Positions 24,300 to 37,184 of a stretch of DNA of 64,000 nt are shown in pieces (the first letter of the stretch is position 1; each line of letters starts with the position of its first letter). The translations under genes were made by a program, and so were the position numbers. The notes under the pieces were generated by a model. The model ran no database searches. It was not told the DNA's origin and saw only the letters and a list, made by a program, of their open reading frames with translations. This DNA comes from Primula veris (Eukaryota; Streptophyta; Magnoliopsida; Ericales; Primulaceae): the NCBI GenBank assembly GCA_963682055.1, contig OY821746.1, positions 15,737,992 to 15,801,991 of the forward strand, given 5' to 3'.

Positions 24300-26459
24300 T
24301 TTTTGGACTTTCAAATTTTTTTGCTTCCAAGTGGTTTTTATGTCCTATAACACACTTTTGTTGATTTCGAAGAGTTTCTGAGAATATGAAAATTCTACGA
24401 AATTTTGATGATTTTTGGACTTTCAAATTTTTTTGCTTCCAAGTGGTTTTTATGGCCTATAACAGACTTTTGTTGATTTTGAAGAGTTTCTAAGAACATG
24501 AAAATTCTACGAAATTTTGATGATTTTTGGACTTTCAAATTTTCAAATTTTTATGCTTCCAAGGGGTTTTTATGGCCTATAACACACTTTTGTTGATTTT
24601 GAAGAGTTTATGAGAACATGAAAATTCTACGAAATTTTGATAATTTTTGGACTTTCAAATTTTTTTGCTTCCAAGTGGTTTTTATGGCCTATAACAGACT
24701 TTTGTTGATTTTGAAGAGTTTCTGAGAACATGAAAATTCTACGAAATTTTTATGATTTTTGGACTTTCAAATTTTTTTGCTTCCAAGTGGTTTTTATGGC
24801 CTATAACAGACTTTTGTTGATTTTGAAGAGTTTCTGAGAACATGAAAATTCTACGAAATTTTGATGATTTTTGGACTTTCAAATTTTTTTGCTTCCAAGT
24901 GGTTTTTAAGCCCTATAACAGACTTTTGTTGATTTTGAAGAGTTTCTGAGAACATGAAAATTCTACGAAATTTTGATGATTTTTGGACTTTCAAATTTTT
25001 TTGCTTCCAAGTGGTTTTTATGGCCTATAACACACTTTTGTTGATTTTGAAGAGTTTCTGAGAACATGAAAATTCTACGAAATTTTGATGATTTTTGGAC
25101 TTTCAAATTTTCAAATTTTTATGCTTCCAAGTGGTTTTAATGGCCTATAACACACTTTTGTTGATTTTGAAGAGTTTATGAGAACATGAAAATTCTACGA
25201 AATTTTGATAATTTTTGGACTTTCAAATTTTTTTGCTTCCAAGTGGTTTTTATGGCCTATAACAGACTTTTGTTGATTTTGAAGAGTTTCTGAGAACATG
25301 AAAATTCTACGAAATTTTTATGATTTCTGGACTTTCAAATTTTTTTGCTTCCAAGTGGTTTTTACAGACTTTTGTTGATTTTGAAGAGTTTCTGAGAACA
25401 TGAAAATTCTACGAAATTTTGATGATTTTTGGACTTTCAAATTTTTTTGCTTCCAAGTGGTTTTTATGGCCTATAACACACTTTTGTTGATTTTGAAGAG
25501 TTTCTGAGAACATGAAAATTCTACGAAATTTTGATGATTTTTGGACTTTCAAATTTTTTTGCTTCCAAGTGGTTTTTATGGCCTATATAACACACTTTTG
25601 TTGATTTTGAAGAGTTTCTGAGAACATGAAAATTCTACGAAATTTTGATGATTTTTGGACTTTCAAATTTTCAAATTTTTATGCTTCCAAGTGGTTTTTA
25701 TGGCCTATAACACACTTTTGTTGATTTTGAAGAGTTTATGAGAACATGAAAATTCTACGAAATTTTGATAATTTTTGGACTTTCAAATTTTTTTGCTTCC
25801 AAGTGGTTTTTATGGCCTATAACAGACTTTTGTTGATTTTGAAGAGTTTCTGAGAACATGAAAATTCTACGAAATTTTTATGATTTTTGGACTTTCAAAT
25901 TTTTTTGCTTCCAAGTGGTTTTTATGGCCTATAACAGACTTTTGTTGATTTTGAAGAGTTTCTGAGAACATGAAAATTCTACGAAATTTTGATGATTTTT
26001 GGACTTTCAAATTTTCAAATTTTCATGCTTCCAAGTGGTTTTTATGGCCTATAACACACTTTTGTTGATTTTGAAGAGTTTATGAGAACATGAAAATTCT
26101 ACGAAATTTTGATAATTTTTGGACTTTCAAATTTTTATGCTTCCAAGTTGTTTTTATGGTCTATAACACAGTTTTGTTGATTTTGAAGAGTTTCTGAGAA
26201 CATGAAAATTCTACGAAATTTTGATAATTTTTGGACTTTCAAATTTTCAAATTTTTATGCTTCCAAGTGGTTTTTATGGCCTATAACACAATTTTGTGGA
26301 TTTTGAAGAGTTTCTGAGAAAATGAAAATTCTACGAAATTTTGATGATTTTTGGAATTTCAAATTTTTTTGCTTCCATGTGGTTTTTATGTCCTATAACA
26401 CACTTTTGTTGATTTCGAAGAGTTTCTGAGAACATGAAAATTCTACGACATTTTGATGA
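24300..26459. repeat. 2,160-bp 19-mer HOR, copy 2
   Basis: Exact-looking repeat of copy 1 (markers at 24,490, 24,906, 25,361, 25,581, 26,028 and 26,146). The near-perfect match over about 2.1 kb shows very recent duplication or gene-conversion-like homogenisation, or an assembly duplication. Divergence begins at about 26,444. Confidence 0.9.
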
Positions 26460-27029
26460 TTTTTGGACTTTCAAATTTTTATGCTTCCAAGTGGTTTTTA
26501 TGGCCTATATAACACACTTTTGTTGATTTTGAAGAGTTTCTGAGAACATGAAAATTCTACGAAATTTTGATGATTTTTGGAATTTCAAATTTTTTTGCTT
26601 CCATGTGGTTTTTATGTCCTATAACACACTTTTGTTGATTTCGAAGAGTTTCTGAGAATATGAAAATTCTACGAAATTTTGATGATTTTTGGACTTTCAA
26701 TTTTTTTTGCTTCAAAGTGTTTTTTATGGCCTATAACACACTTTTGTTGATTTTGAAGAGTTTCTGAGAACATGAAAATGGTACGAAATTTTGATTATTT
26801 GTGGACTTTCAAATTTTTTTGCTTCCAAGAGGTTTTTATGGCCTATAACACACTTTTGTTGATTTTGAAGAGTTTCTGAGAACATGAAAATTCTACGAAA
26901 TTTTGATGATTTTTGGACTTTCAAATTTTCAAATTTTTATGCTTCCAAGTGGTTTTTATGGCCTATAACACACTTTTGTTGATTTTGAAGATTTTCTGAG
27001 AACATGAAAATTCAACGAAATTTTGATGA
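26116..27029. repeat. Module M, copy 2
   Basis: Same monomer series as 21,228-22,139. The offset is 4,888 bp up to the extra TA at about 26,506 (GCCTATATAAC) and 4,890 bp after it. Its first part is also the end of the second 2,160-bp HOR, so M and that HOR overlap in origin. Confidence 0.83.
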
Positions 27030-27905
27030 TTTTTGGACTTTCAAATTTTTTTGCTTCCAAGTGGTTTTTATGTCCTATAACACACTTTTGTTGATTTCGA
27101 AGAGTTTCTGAGAATATGAAAATTCTACGAAATTTTGATGATTTTTGGACTTTCAAATTTTTTTGCTTCCAAGTGGTTTTTATGGCCTATAACAGACTTT
27201 TGTTGATTTTGAAGAGTTTCTAAGAACATGAAAATTCTACGAAATTTTGATGATTTTTGGACTTTCAAATTTTCAAATTTTTATGCTTCCAAGGGGTTTT
27301 TATGGCCTATAACACACTTTTGTTGATTTTGAAGAGTTTATGAGAACATGAAAATTCTACGAAATTTTGATAATTTTTGGACTTTCAAATTTTTTTGCTT
27401 CCAAGTGGTTTTTATGGCCTATAACAGACTTTTGTTGATTTTGAAGAGTTTCTGAGAACATGAAAATTCTACGAAATTTTTATGATTTCTGGACTTTCAA
27501 ATTTTTTTGCTTCCAAGTGGTTTTTACAGACTTTTGTTGATTTTGAAGAGTTTCTGAGAACATGAAAATTCTACGAAATTTTGATGATTTTTGGACTTTC
27601 AAATTTTTTTGCTTCCAAGTGGTTTTTATGGCCTATAACACACTTTTGTTGATTTTGAAGAGTTTCTGAGAACATGAAAATTCTACGAAATTTTGATGAT
27701 TTTTGGACTTTCAAATTTTTTTGCTTCCAAGTGGTTTTTATGGCCTATAACACACTTTTGTTGATTTTGAAGAGTTTCTGAGAACATGAAAATTCTACGA
27801 AATTTTGATGATTTTTTGACTTTCAAATTTTCAAATTTTTATGCTTCCAAGTGGTTTTTATGGCCTATAACACACTTTTGTGGATTTTGAAGAGTTTCTG
27901 AGAAA
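27030..27905. repeat. Contracted third copy of the 2,160-bp HOR
   Basis: It starts as the 2,160-bp unit does and has the TCTAAGAACATG marker (about 27,220), then the 102-bp deleted monomer (TTTTTACAGAC at 27,521). These two markers are about 300 bp apart instead of 870, so five monomers are missing. After about 27,800 it grades into the next domain. Confidence 0.75.
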
Positions 27906-28724
27906 ATGAAAATTCTACGAAATTTTGATGATTTTTGGACTTTCAAATTTTTTTGCTTCCAAGTGGTTTTTATGGCCTATAACAGACTTTTGTTGATTTT
28001 GAAGAGTTTCTGAGAACATGAAAATTGTACGAAATTTTTATGATTTTTGGACTTTCAAATTTTTTTGCTTCCAAGTGGTTTTTATGGCCTATAACACAAT
28101 TTTGTTGATTTTGAAGAGTTTCTGAGAACATGAAAATTCTACGAAATTTTGATGAATTTTGGACTTTCAAATTTTCAAATTTTTATGCTTCCAAGTGGTT
28201 TTTATGGCCTATAACACACTTTTGTTGATTTTGAAGAGTTTCTGAGAACATGAAAATTCTACGAAATTTTGATGATTTTTGGACTTTCAAATTTTTTTTG
28301 CTTCCTAGTGGTTTTTATGGCCTATAACAGACTTTTGTTGATTTTGAAGAGTTTCTGAGAACATGAAAATTCTACGAAATTTTGATGATTTTTGGACTTT
28401 CAAATTTTTTTGCTTCCAAGTGGTTTTTAAGCCCTATAACAGACTTTTGTTGATTTTGAAGAGTTTCTGAGAACATGAAAATTCTACGAAATTTTGATGA
28501 TTTTTGGACTTTCAAATTTTTTTGCTTCCAAGTGGTTTTTAAGGCCTATAACAGACTTTTGTTGATTTTGAAGAGTTTCTGAGAACATGAAAATTCTACG
28601 AAATTTTGATGATTTTTGGACTTTCAAATTTTTTTGCTTCCAAGTGGTTTTTATGGCCTATAACACACTTTTGTTGATTTTGAAGAGTTTCTGAGAACAT
28701 GAAAATTGTACGAAATTTTTATGA
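27906..28724. repeat. Module P, copy 1
   Basis: It precedes the first 1,714-bp X unit. Markers are GATGAATTTTGG near 28,151, CTTCCTAGTGG near 28,292, TTTTTAAGCCC near 28,427 and TTTTTAAGGCC near 28,540. All recur 8,460 bp downstream. Confidence 0.8.
28276..28388. repeat. Exemplar of the 113-bp monomer variant
   Basis: A short-class copy with one extra T in the T-tract before GCTTCC. It also carries the private change CTTCCTAGTGG. The same private change is seen 8,460 bp downstream near 36,750, tying the two places together as copies of one duplicated block. Confidence 0.9.
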
Positions 28725-30438
28725 TTTTTGGACTTTCAAATTTTTATGCTTCCAAGTGGTTTTTATGGCCTATAACACACTTTTGTTGATTTTGAAGAGT
28801 TTCTGAGAACATGAAAATTGTACGAAATTTTTATGATTTTTGGACTTTCAAATTTTTTTGCTTCCAAGTGGTTTTTATGTCCAATAACACACTTTTGTTG
28901 ATTTGGAAGAGTTTCTGAGAACATGAAAATTGTACGAAATTTTGATGATTTTTGGACTTTCAAATTTTCAAATTTTTATGCTTCCAAGTGGTTTTTATGG
29001 CCTATAACACAATTTTGTGGATTTTGAAGAGTTTCTGAGAACATGAAAATTCTACGAAATTTTGATGATTTTTGGACTTTCAAATTTTTTTGCTTCCAAG
29101 TGGTTTTTATGGCCTATAACAGACTTTTGTTGATTTTGAAGAGTTTCTGAGAACATGAAAATTCTACGAAATTTTTATGATTTTTGGACTTTCAAATTTT
29201 TTTGCTTCCAAGTGGTTTTTATGGCATATAACAGACTTTTGTAGATTTTGAAGAGTTTCTGAGAACATGAAAATTCTACGAAATTTTGATGATTTTTGGA
29301 CTTTCAAATTTTTTTTGCTTCCAAGTGGTTTTTATGGCCTATAAAACACTTTTGTTGATTTTGAAGAGTTTCTGAGAACATGAAAATTCTACGAAATTTT
29401 GATGATTTTTGGACTTTCAAATTTTCAAATTTTTATGCTTCCAAGTGGTTTTTATGGCCTATAACACACTTTTGTTGATTTTGAAGAGTTTCTGAGAACA
29501 TGAAAATTGTACGAAATTTATATAATTTTTGGACTTTCAAATTTTTTTGCTTCCAAGTGGTTTTTATGGCCTATAACACAATTTTGTTGATTTTGAAGAG
29601 TTTCTGAGAACATGAAAATTCTACGAAATTTTGATGATTTTTGGACTTTCAAATTTTCAAATTTTTATGCTTCCAAGGGGTTTTTATGGCCTATAACACA
29701 CTTTTGTTGATTTTGAAGAGTTTCTGAGAACATGAAAATTGTACGAAATTTATATAATTTTTGGACTTTCAAATTTTTTTGCTTCCAAGTGGTTTTTATG
29801 GCCTATAACACAATTTTGTTGATTTTGAAGAGTTTCTGAGAACATGAAAATTCTACGAAATTTTGATGAATTTTGGACTTTCAAATTTTCAAATTTTTAT
29901 GCTTCCAAGTGGTTTTTATGGCCTATAACACACTTTTGTTGATTTTGAAGAGTTTCTGAGAACATGAAAATTCTACGAAATTTTGATGATTTTTGGACTT
30001 TCAAATTTTTTTTGCTTCCAAGTGGTTTTTATGGCCTATAACAGACTTTTGTTGATTTTGAAGAGTTTCTGAGAATATGAAAATTCTACGAAATTTTGAT
30101 GATTTTTGGACTTTCAAATTTTTTTGCTTCCAAGTGGTTTTTAAGCCCTATAACAGACTTTTGTTGATTTTGAAGAGTTTCTGAGAACATGAAAATTCTA
30201 CGAAATTTTGATGATTTTTGGACTTTCAAATTTTTTTGCTTCCAAGTGGTTTTTAAGGCCTATAACAGACTTTTGTTGATTTTGAAGAGTTTCTGAGAAC
30301 ATGAAAATTCTACGAAATTTTGATGATTTTTGGACTTTCAAATTTTTTTGCTTCCAAGTGGTTTTTATGGCCTATAACACACTTTTGTTGATTTTGAAGA
30401 GTTTCTGAGAACATGAAAATTGTACGAAATTTTTATGA
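28725..30438. repeat. 1,714-bp 15-mer HOR, unit X1
   Basis: I counted fifteen monomer starts. Markers are ATGTCCAATAAC with GATTTGGAAG (about 28,878-28,905), TTTTGTGGATT (about 29,013), GGCATATAACAGAC with TTTTGTAGATT (about 29,223-29,240), CTATAAAACAC (about 29,340), GATGAATTTTGG (about 29,865) and TTTTTAAGCCC (about 30,141). The same ordered markers appear in units at 32,615, 37,185 and 38,899. Confidence 0.9.
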
Positions 30439-32614
30439 TTTTTGGACTTTCAAATTTTTATGCTTCCAAGTGGTTTTTATGGCCTATAACACACTTTTGT
30501 TGATTTTGAAGAGTTTCTGAGAACATGAAAATTGTACGAAATTTTTATGATTTTTGGACTTTCAAATTTTTTTGCTTCCAAGTGGTTTTTATGTCCAATA
30601 ACACACTTTTGTTGATTTGGAAGAGTTTCTGAGAACATGAAAATTGTACGAAATTTTGATGATTTTTGGACTTTCAAATTTTCAAATTTTTATGCTTCCA
30701 AGTGGTTTTTATGGCCTATAACACAATTTTGTGGATTTTGAAGAGTTTCTGAGAATATGAAAATTCTACGAAATTTTGATGATTTTTGGACTTTCAATTT
30801 TTTTTGCTTCAAAGTGTTTTTTATGGCCTATAACACACTTTTGTTGATTTTGAAGAGTTTCTGAGAACATGAAAATGGTACGAAATTTTGATTATTTGTG
30901 GACTTTCAAATTTTTTTGCTTCCAAGAGGTTTTTATGGCCTATAACACACTTTTGTTGATTTTGAAGAGTTTCTGAGAACATGAAAATTCTACGAAATTT
31001 TGATGATTTTTGGACTTTCAAATTTTCAAATTTTTATGCTTCCAAGTGGTTTTTATGGCCTATAACACACTTTTGTTGATTTTGAAGATTTTCTGAGAAC
31101 ATGAAAATTCTACGAAATTTTGATGATTTTTGGACTTTCAAATTTTTTTGCTTCCAAGTGGTTTTTATGTCCTATAACACACTTTTGTTGATTTCGAAGA
31201 GTTTCTGAGAATATGAAAATTCTACGAAATTTTGATGATTTTTGGACTTTCAAATTTTTTTGCTTCCAAGTGGTTTTTATGGCCTATAACACACTTTTGT
31301 TGATTTTGAAGAGTTTCTGAGAACATGAAAATTCTACGAAATTTTGATGATTTTTGGACTTTCAAATTTTCAAATTTTTATTCTTCCAAGGGGTTTTTAT
31401 GGCCTATAACACACTTTTGTTGATTTTGAAGAGTTTATGAGAACATGAAAATTCTACGAAATTTTGATTATTTTTGGACTTTCAAATTTTTTTGCTTCCA
31501 AGTGGTTTTTATGGCCTATAACAGACTTTTGTTGATTTTGAAGAGTTTCTGAGAACATGAAAATTCTACGAAATTTTTATGATTTTTGGACTTTCAAATT
31601 TTTTTGCTTCCAAGTGGTTTTTATGGCCTATAACAGACTTTTGTTGATTTTGAAGAGTTTCTGAGAACATGAAAATTCTACGAAATTTTGATGATTTTTG
31701 GACTTTCAAATTTTTTTGCTTCCAAGTGGTTTTTATGGCCTATAACACACTTTTGTTGATTTTGAAGAGTTTCTGAGAACATGAAAATTCTACGAAATTT
31801 TGATGATTTTTGGACTTTCAAATTTTCAAATTTTTATGCTTCCAAGTGGTTTTTATGGCCTATAACACACTTTTGTTGATTTTGAAGAGTTTCTGAGAAC
31901 ATGAAAATTCTACGAAATTTTGATGATTTTTGGACTTTCAAATTTTTTTGCTTCCAAGTGGTTTTTATGGCCTATAACAGACTTTTGTTGATTTTGAAGA
32001 GTTTCTGAGAACATGAAAATTCTACGAAATTTTGATGATTTTTGGACTTTCAAATTTTTTTGCTTCCAAGTGGTTTTTATGGCCTATAACACACTTTTGT
32101 TGATTTTGAAGAGTTTCTGAGAACATGAAAATTCTACGAAATTTTGATGATTTTTGGACTCTCAAATTTTCAAATTTTTATGCTTCCAAGGGGTTTTTAT
32201 GGCCTATAGCACACTTTTGTTGATTTTGAAGAGTTTCTGAGAACATGAAAATTGTACGAAATTTATATAATTTTTGGACTTTCAAATTTTTTTGCTTCCA
32301 AGTGGTTTTTATGGCCTATAACACAATTTTGTTGATTTTGAAGAGTTTCTGAGAACATGAAAATTTTACGAAATTTTGATAATTTTTGGACTTTCAAATT
32401 TTCAAATTTTTATGCTTCCAAGTGGTTTTTATGGCCTATAACACACTTTTGTTGATTTTGAAGAGTTTCTGAGAACATGAAAATTCTACGAAATTTTGAT
32501 GATTTTTGGACTTTCAAATTTTTTTGCTTCCAAGTGGTTTTTATGGCCTATAACACACTTTTGTTGATTTTGAAGAGTTTCTGAGAACATGAAAATTGTA
32601 CGAAATTTTTATGA
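30439..32614. repeat. Module Y1 (about 19 monomers)
   Basis: The first three monomers match the start of X. It then switches at about 30,755 (GAATATG) into module-M-like sequence: AAAGTGTTTTTTATGG, AAAATGGTACG, GATTATTTGTGG, AAGAGGTTTTT. Later markers are TTATTCTTCC near 31,380, GATTATTTTTGG near 31,466, GGACTCTCAAA near 32,158 and CTATAGCAC near 32,205. It is thus a fusion of X-type and M-type repeats. Confidence 0.83.
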
Positions 32615-34328
32615 TTTTTGGACTTTCAAATTTTTATGCTTCCAAGTGGTTTTTATGGCCTATAACACACTTTTGTTGATTTTGAAGAGTTTCTGAGAAC
32701 ATGAAAATTGTACGAAATTTTTATGATTTTTGGACTTTCAAATTTTTTTGCTTCCAAGTGGTTTTTATGTCCAATAACACACTTTTGTTGATTTGGAAGA
32801 GTTTCTGAGAACATGAAAATTGTACGAAATTTTGATGATTTTTGGACTTTCAAATTTTCAAATTTTTATGCTTCCAAGTGGTTTTTATGGCCTATAACAC
32901 AATTTTGTGGATTTTGAAGAGTTTCTGAGAACATGAAAATTCTACGAAATTTTGATGATTTTTGGACTTTCAAATTTTTTTGCTTCCAAGTGGTTTTTAT
33001 GGCCTATAACAGACTTTTGTTGATTTTGAAGAGTTTCTGAGAACATGAAAATTCTACGAAATTTTTATGATTTTTGGACTTTCAAATTTTTTTGCTTCCA
33101 AGTGGTTTTTATGGCATATAACAGACTTTTGTAGATTTTGAAGAGTTTCTGAGAACATGAAAATTCTACGAAATTTTGATGATTTTTGGACTTTCAAATT
33201 TTTTTTGCTTCCAAGTGGTTTTTATGGCCTATAAAACACTTTTGTTGATTTTGAAGAGTTTCTGAGAACATGAAAATTCTACGAAATTTTGATGATTTTT
33301 GGACTTTCAAATTTTCAAATTTTTATGCTTCCAAGTGGTTTTTATGGCCTATAACACACTTTTGTTGATTTTGAAGAGTTTCTGAGAACATGAAAATTGT
33401 ACGAAATTTATATAATTTTTGGACTTTCAAATTTTTTTGCTTCCAAGTGGTTTTTATGGCCTATAACACAATTTTGTTGATTTTGAAGAGTTTCTGAGAA
33501 CATGAAAATTCTACGAAATTTTGATGATTTTTGGACTTTCAAATTTTCAAATTTTTATGCTTCCAAGGGGTTTTTATGGCCTATAACACACTTTTGTTGA
33601 TTTTGAAGAGTTTCTGAGAACATGAAAATTGTACGAAATTTATATAATTTTTGGACTTTCAAATTTTTTTGCTTCCAAGTGGTTTTTATGGCCTATAACA
33701 CAATTTTGTTGATTTTGAAGAGTTTCTGAGAACATGAAAATTCTACGAAATTTTGATGAATTTTGGACTTTCAAATTTTCAAATTTTTATGCTTCCAAGT
33801 GGTTTTTATGGCCTATAACACACTTTTGTTGATTTTGAAGAGTTTCTGAGAACATGAAAATTCTACGAAATTTTGATGATTTTTGGACTTTCAAATTTTT
33901 TTTGCTTCCAAGTGGTTTTTATGGCCTATAACAGACTTTTGTTGATTTTGAAGAGTTTCTGAGAATATGAAAATTCTACGAAATTTTGATGATTTTTGGA
34001 CTTTCAAATTTTTTTGCTTCCAAGTGGTTTTTAAGCCCTATAACAGACTTTTGTTGATTTTGAAGAGTTTCTGAGAACATGAAAATTCTACGAAATTTTG
34101 ATGATTTTTGGACTTTCAAATTTTTTTGCTTCCAAGTGGTTTTTAAGGCCTATAACAGACTTTTGTTGATTTTGAAGAGTTTCTGAGAACATGAAAATTC
34201 TACGAAATTTTGATGATTTTTGGACTTTCAAATTTTTTTGCTTCCAAGTGGTTTTTATGGCCTATAACACACTTTTGTTGATTTTGAAGAGTTTCTGAGA
34301 ACATGAAAATTGTACGAAATTTTTATGA
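32615..34328. repeat. 1,714-bp 15-mer HOR, unit X2
   Basis: Exact offset of 3,890 bp from X1 for all markers (for example ATGTCCAATAAC near 32,768 and GGCATATAAC near 33,113). I noticed no differences from X1 by eye. Confidence 0.9.
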
Positions 34329-36392
34329 TTTTTGGACTTTCAAATTTTTATGCTTCCAAGTGGTTTTTATGGCCTATAACACACTTTTGTTGATTTTGAA
34401 GAGTTTCTGAGAACATGAAAATTGTACGAAATTTTTATGATTTTTGGACTTTCAAATTTTTTTGCTTCCAAGTGGTTTTTATGTCCAATAACACACTTTT
34501 GTTGATTTGGAAGAGTTTCTGAGAACATGAAAATTGTACGAAATTTTGATGATTTTTGGACTTTCAAATTTTCAAATTTTTATGCTTCCAAGTGGTTTTT
34601 ATGGCCTATAACACAATTTTGTGGATTTTGAAGAGTTTCTGAGAATATGAAAATTCTACGAAATTTTGATGATTTTTGGACTTTCAATTTTTTTTGCTTC
34701 AAAGTGTTTTTTATGGCCTATAACACACTTTTGTTGATTTTGAAGAGTTTCTGAGAACATGAAAATGGTACGAAATTTTGATTATTTGTGGACTTTCAAA
34801 TTTTTTTGCTTCCAAGAGGTTTTTATGGCCTATAACACACTTTTGTTGATTTTGAAGAGTTTCTGAGAACATGAAAATTCTACGAAATTTTGATGATTTT
34901 TGGACTTTCAAATTTTCAAATTTTTATGCTTCCAAGTGGTTTTTATGGCCTATAACACACTTTTGTTGATTTTGAAGATTTTCTGAGAACATGAAAATTC
35001 TACGAAATTTTGATGATTTTTGGACTTTCAAATTTTTTTGCTTCCAAGTGGTTTTTATGTCCTATAACACACTTTTGTTGATTTCGAAGAGTTTCTGAGA
35101 ATATGAAAATTCTACGAAATTTTGATGATTTTTGGACTTTCAAATTTTTTTGCTTCCAAGTGGTTTTTATGGCCTATAACACACTTTTGTTGATTTTGAA
35201 GAGTTTCTGAGAACATGAAAATTCTACGAAATTTTGATGATTTTTGGACTTTCAAATTTTCAAATTTTTATTCTTCCAAGGGGTTTTTATGGCCTATAAC
35301 ACACTTTTGTTGATTTTGAAGAGTTTATGAGAACATGAAAATTCTACGAAATTTTGATTATTTTTGGACTTTCAAATTTTTTTGCTTCCAAGTGGTTTTT
35401 ATGGCCTATAACAGACTTTTGTTGATTTTGAAGAGTTTCTGAGAACATGAAAATTCTACGAAATTTTTATGATTTTTGGACTTTCAAATTTTTTTGCTTC
35501 CAAGTGGTTTTTATGGCCTATAACAGACTTTTGTTGATTTTGAAGAGTTTCTGAGAACATGAAAATTCTACGAAATTTTGATGATTTTTGGACTTTCAAA
35601 TTTTTTTGCTTCCAAGTGGTTTTTATGGCCTATAACACACTTTTGTTGATTTTGAAGAGTTTCTGAGAACATGAAAATTCTACGAAATTTTGATGATTTT
35701 TGGACTTTCAAATTTTCAAATTTTTATGCTTCCAAGTGGTTTTTATGGCCTATAACACACTTTTGTTGATTTTGAAGAGTTTCTGAGAACATGAAAATTC
35801 TACGAAATTTTGATGATTTTTGGACTTTCAAATTTTTTTGCTTCCAAGTGGTTTTTATGGCCTATAACAGACTTTTGTTGATTTTGAAGAGTTTCTGAGA
35901 ACATGAAAATTCTACGAAATTTTGATGATTTTTGGACTTTCAAATTTTTTTGCTTCCAAGTGGTTTTTATGGCCTATAACACACTTTTGTTGATTTTGAA
36001 GAGTTTCTGAGAACATGAAAATTCTACGAAATTTTGATGATTTTTGGACTCTCAAATTTTCAAATTTTTATGCTTCCAAGGGGTTTTTATGGCCTATAGC
36101 ACACTTTTGTTGATTTTGAAGAGTTTCTGAGAACATGAAAATTGTACGAAATTTATATAATTTTTGGACTTTCAAATTTTTTTGCTTCCAAGTGGTTTTT
36201 ATGGCCTATAACACAATTTTGTTGATTTTGAAGAGTTTCTGAGAACATGAAAATTTTACGAAATTTTGATAATTTTTGGACTTTCAAATTTTCAAATTTT
36301 TATGCTTCCAAGTGGTTTTTATGGCCTATAACACACTTTTGTTGTTTTGAAGAGTTTCTGAGAACATGAAAATTCTACGAAATTTTGATGAT
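34329..36392. repeat. Module Y2, end-truncated
   Basis: It follows Y1 at a 3,890-bp offset, including GGACTCTCAAA (about 36,048) and CTATAGCAC (about 36,095). A private one-base deletion lies near 36,345 (TTGTTGTTTTGAAG). It then joins module P rather than X, so the Y/P junction is specific to this copy. Confidence 0.82.
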
Positions 36393-37184
36393 TTTTGGAC
36401 TTTCAAATTTTTTTGCTTCCAAGTGGTTTTTATGGCCTATAACAGACTTTTGTTGATTTTGAAGAGTTTCTGAGAACATGAAAATTGTACGAAATTTTTA
36501 TGATTTTTGGACTTTCAAATTTTTTTGCTTCCAAGTGGTTTTTATGGCCTATAACACAATTTTGTTGATTTTGAAGAGTTTCTGAGAACATGAAAATTCT
36601 ACGAAATTTTGATGAATTTTGGACTTTCAAATTTTCAAATTTTTATGCTTCCAAGTGGTTTTTATGGCCTATAACACACTTTTGTTGATTTTGAAGAGTT
36701 TCTGAGAACATGAAAATTCTACGAAATTTTGATGATTTTTGGACTTTCAAATTTTTTTTGCTTCCTAGTGGTTTTTATGGCCTATAACAGACTTTTGTTG
36801 ATTTTGAAGAGTTTCTGAGAACATGAAAATTCTACGAAATTTTGATGATTTTTGGACTTTCAAATTTTTTTGCTTCCAAGTGGTTTTTAAGCCCTATAAC
36901 AGACTTTTGTTGATTTTGAAGAGTTTCTGAGAACATGAAAATTCTACGAAATTTTGATGATTTTTGGACTTTCAAATTTTTTTGCTTCCAAGTGGTTTTT
37001 AAGGCCTATAACAGACTTTTGTTGATTTTGAAGAGTTTCTGAGAACATGAAAATTCTACGAAATTTTGATGATTTTTGGACTTTCAAATTTTTTTGCTTC
37101 CAAGTGGTTTTTATGGCCTATAACACACTTTTGTTGATTTTGAAGAGTTTCTGAGAACATGAAAATTGTACGAAATTTTTATGA
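36393..37184. repeat. Module P, copy 2
   Basis: Matches 27,933-28,724 at an 8,460-bp offset, including the unique CTTCCTAGTGG change (about 36,752). The 8,460-bp match continues through unit X3 to about 39,214. Confidence 0.85.
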
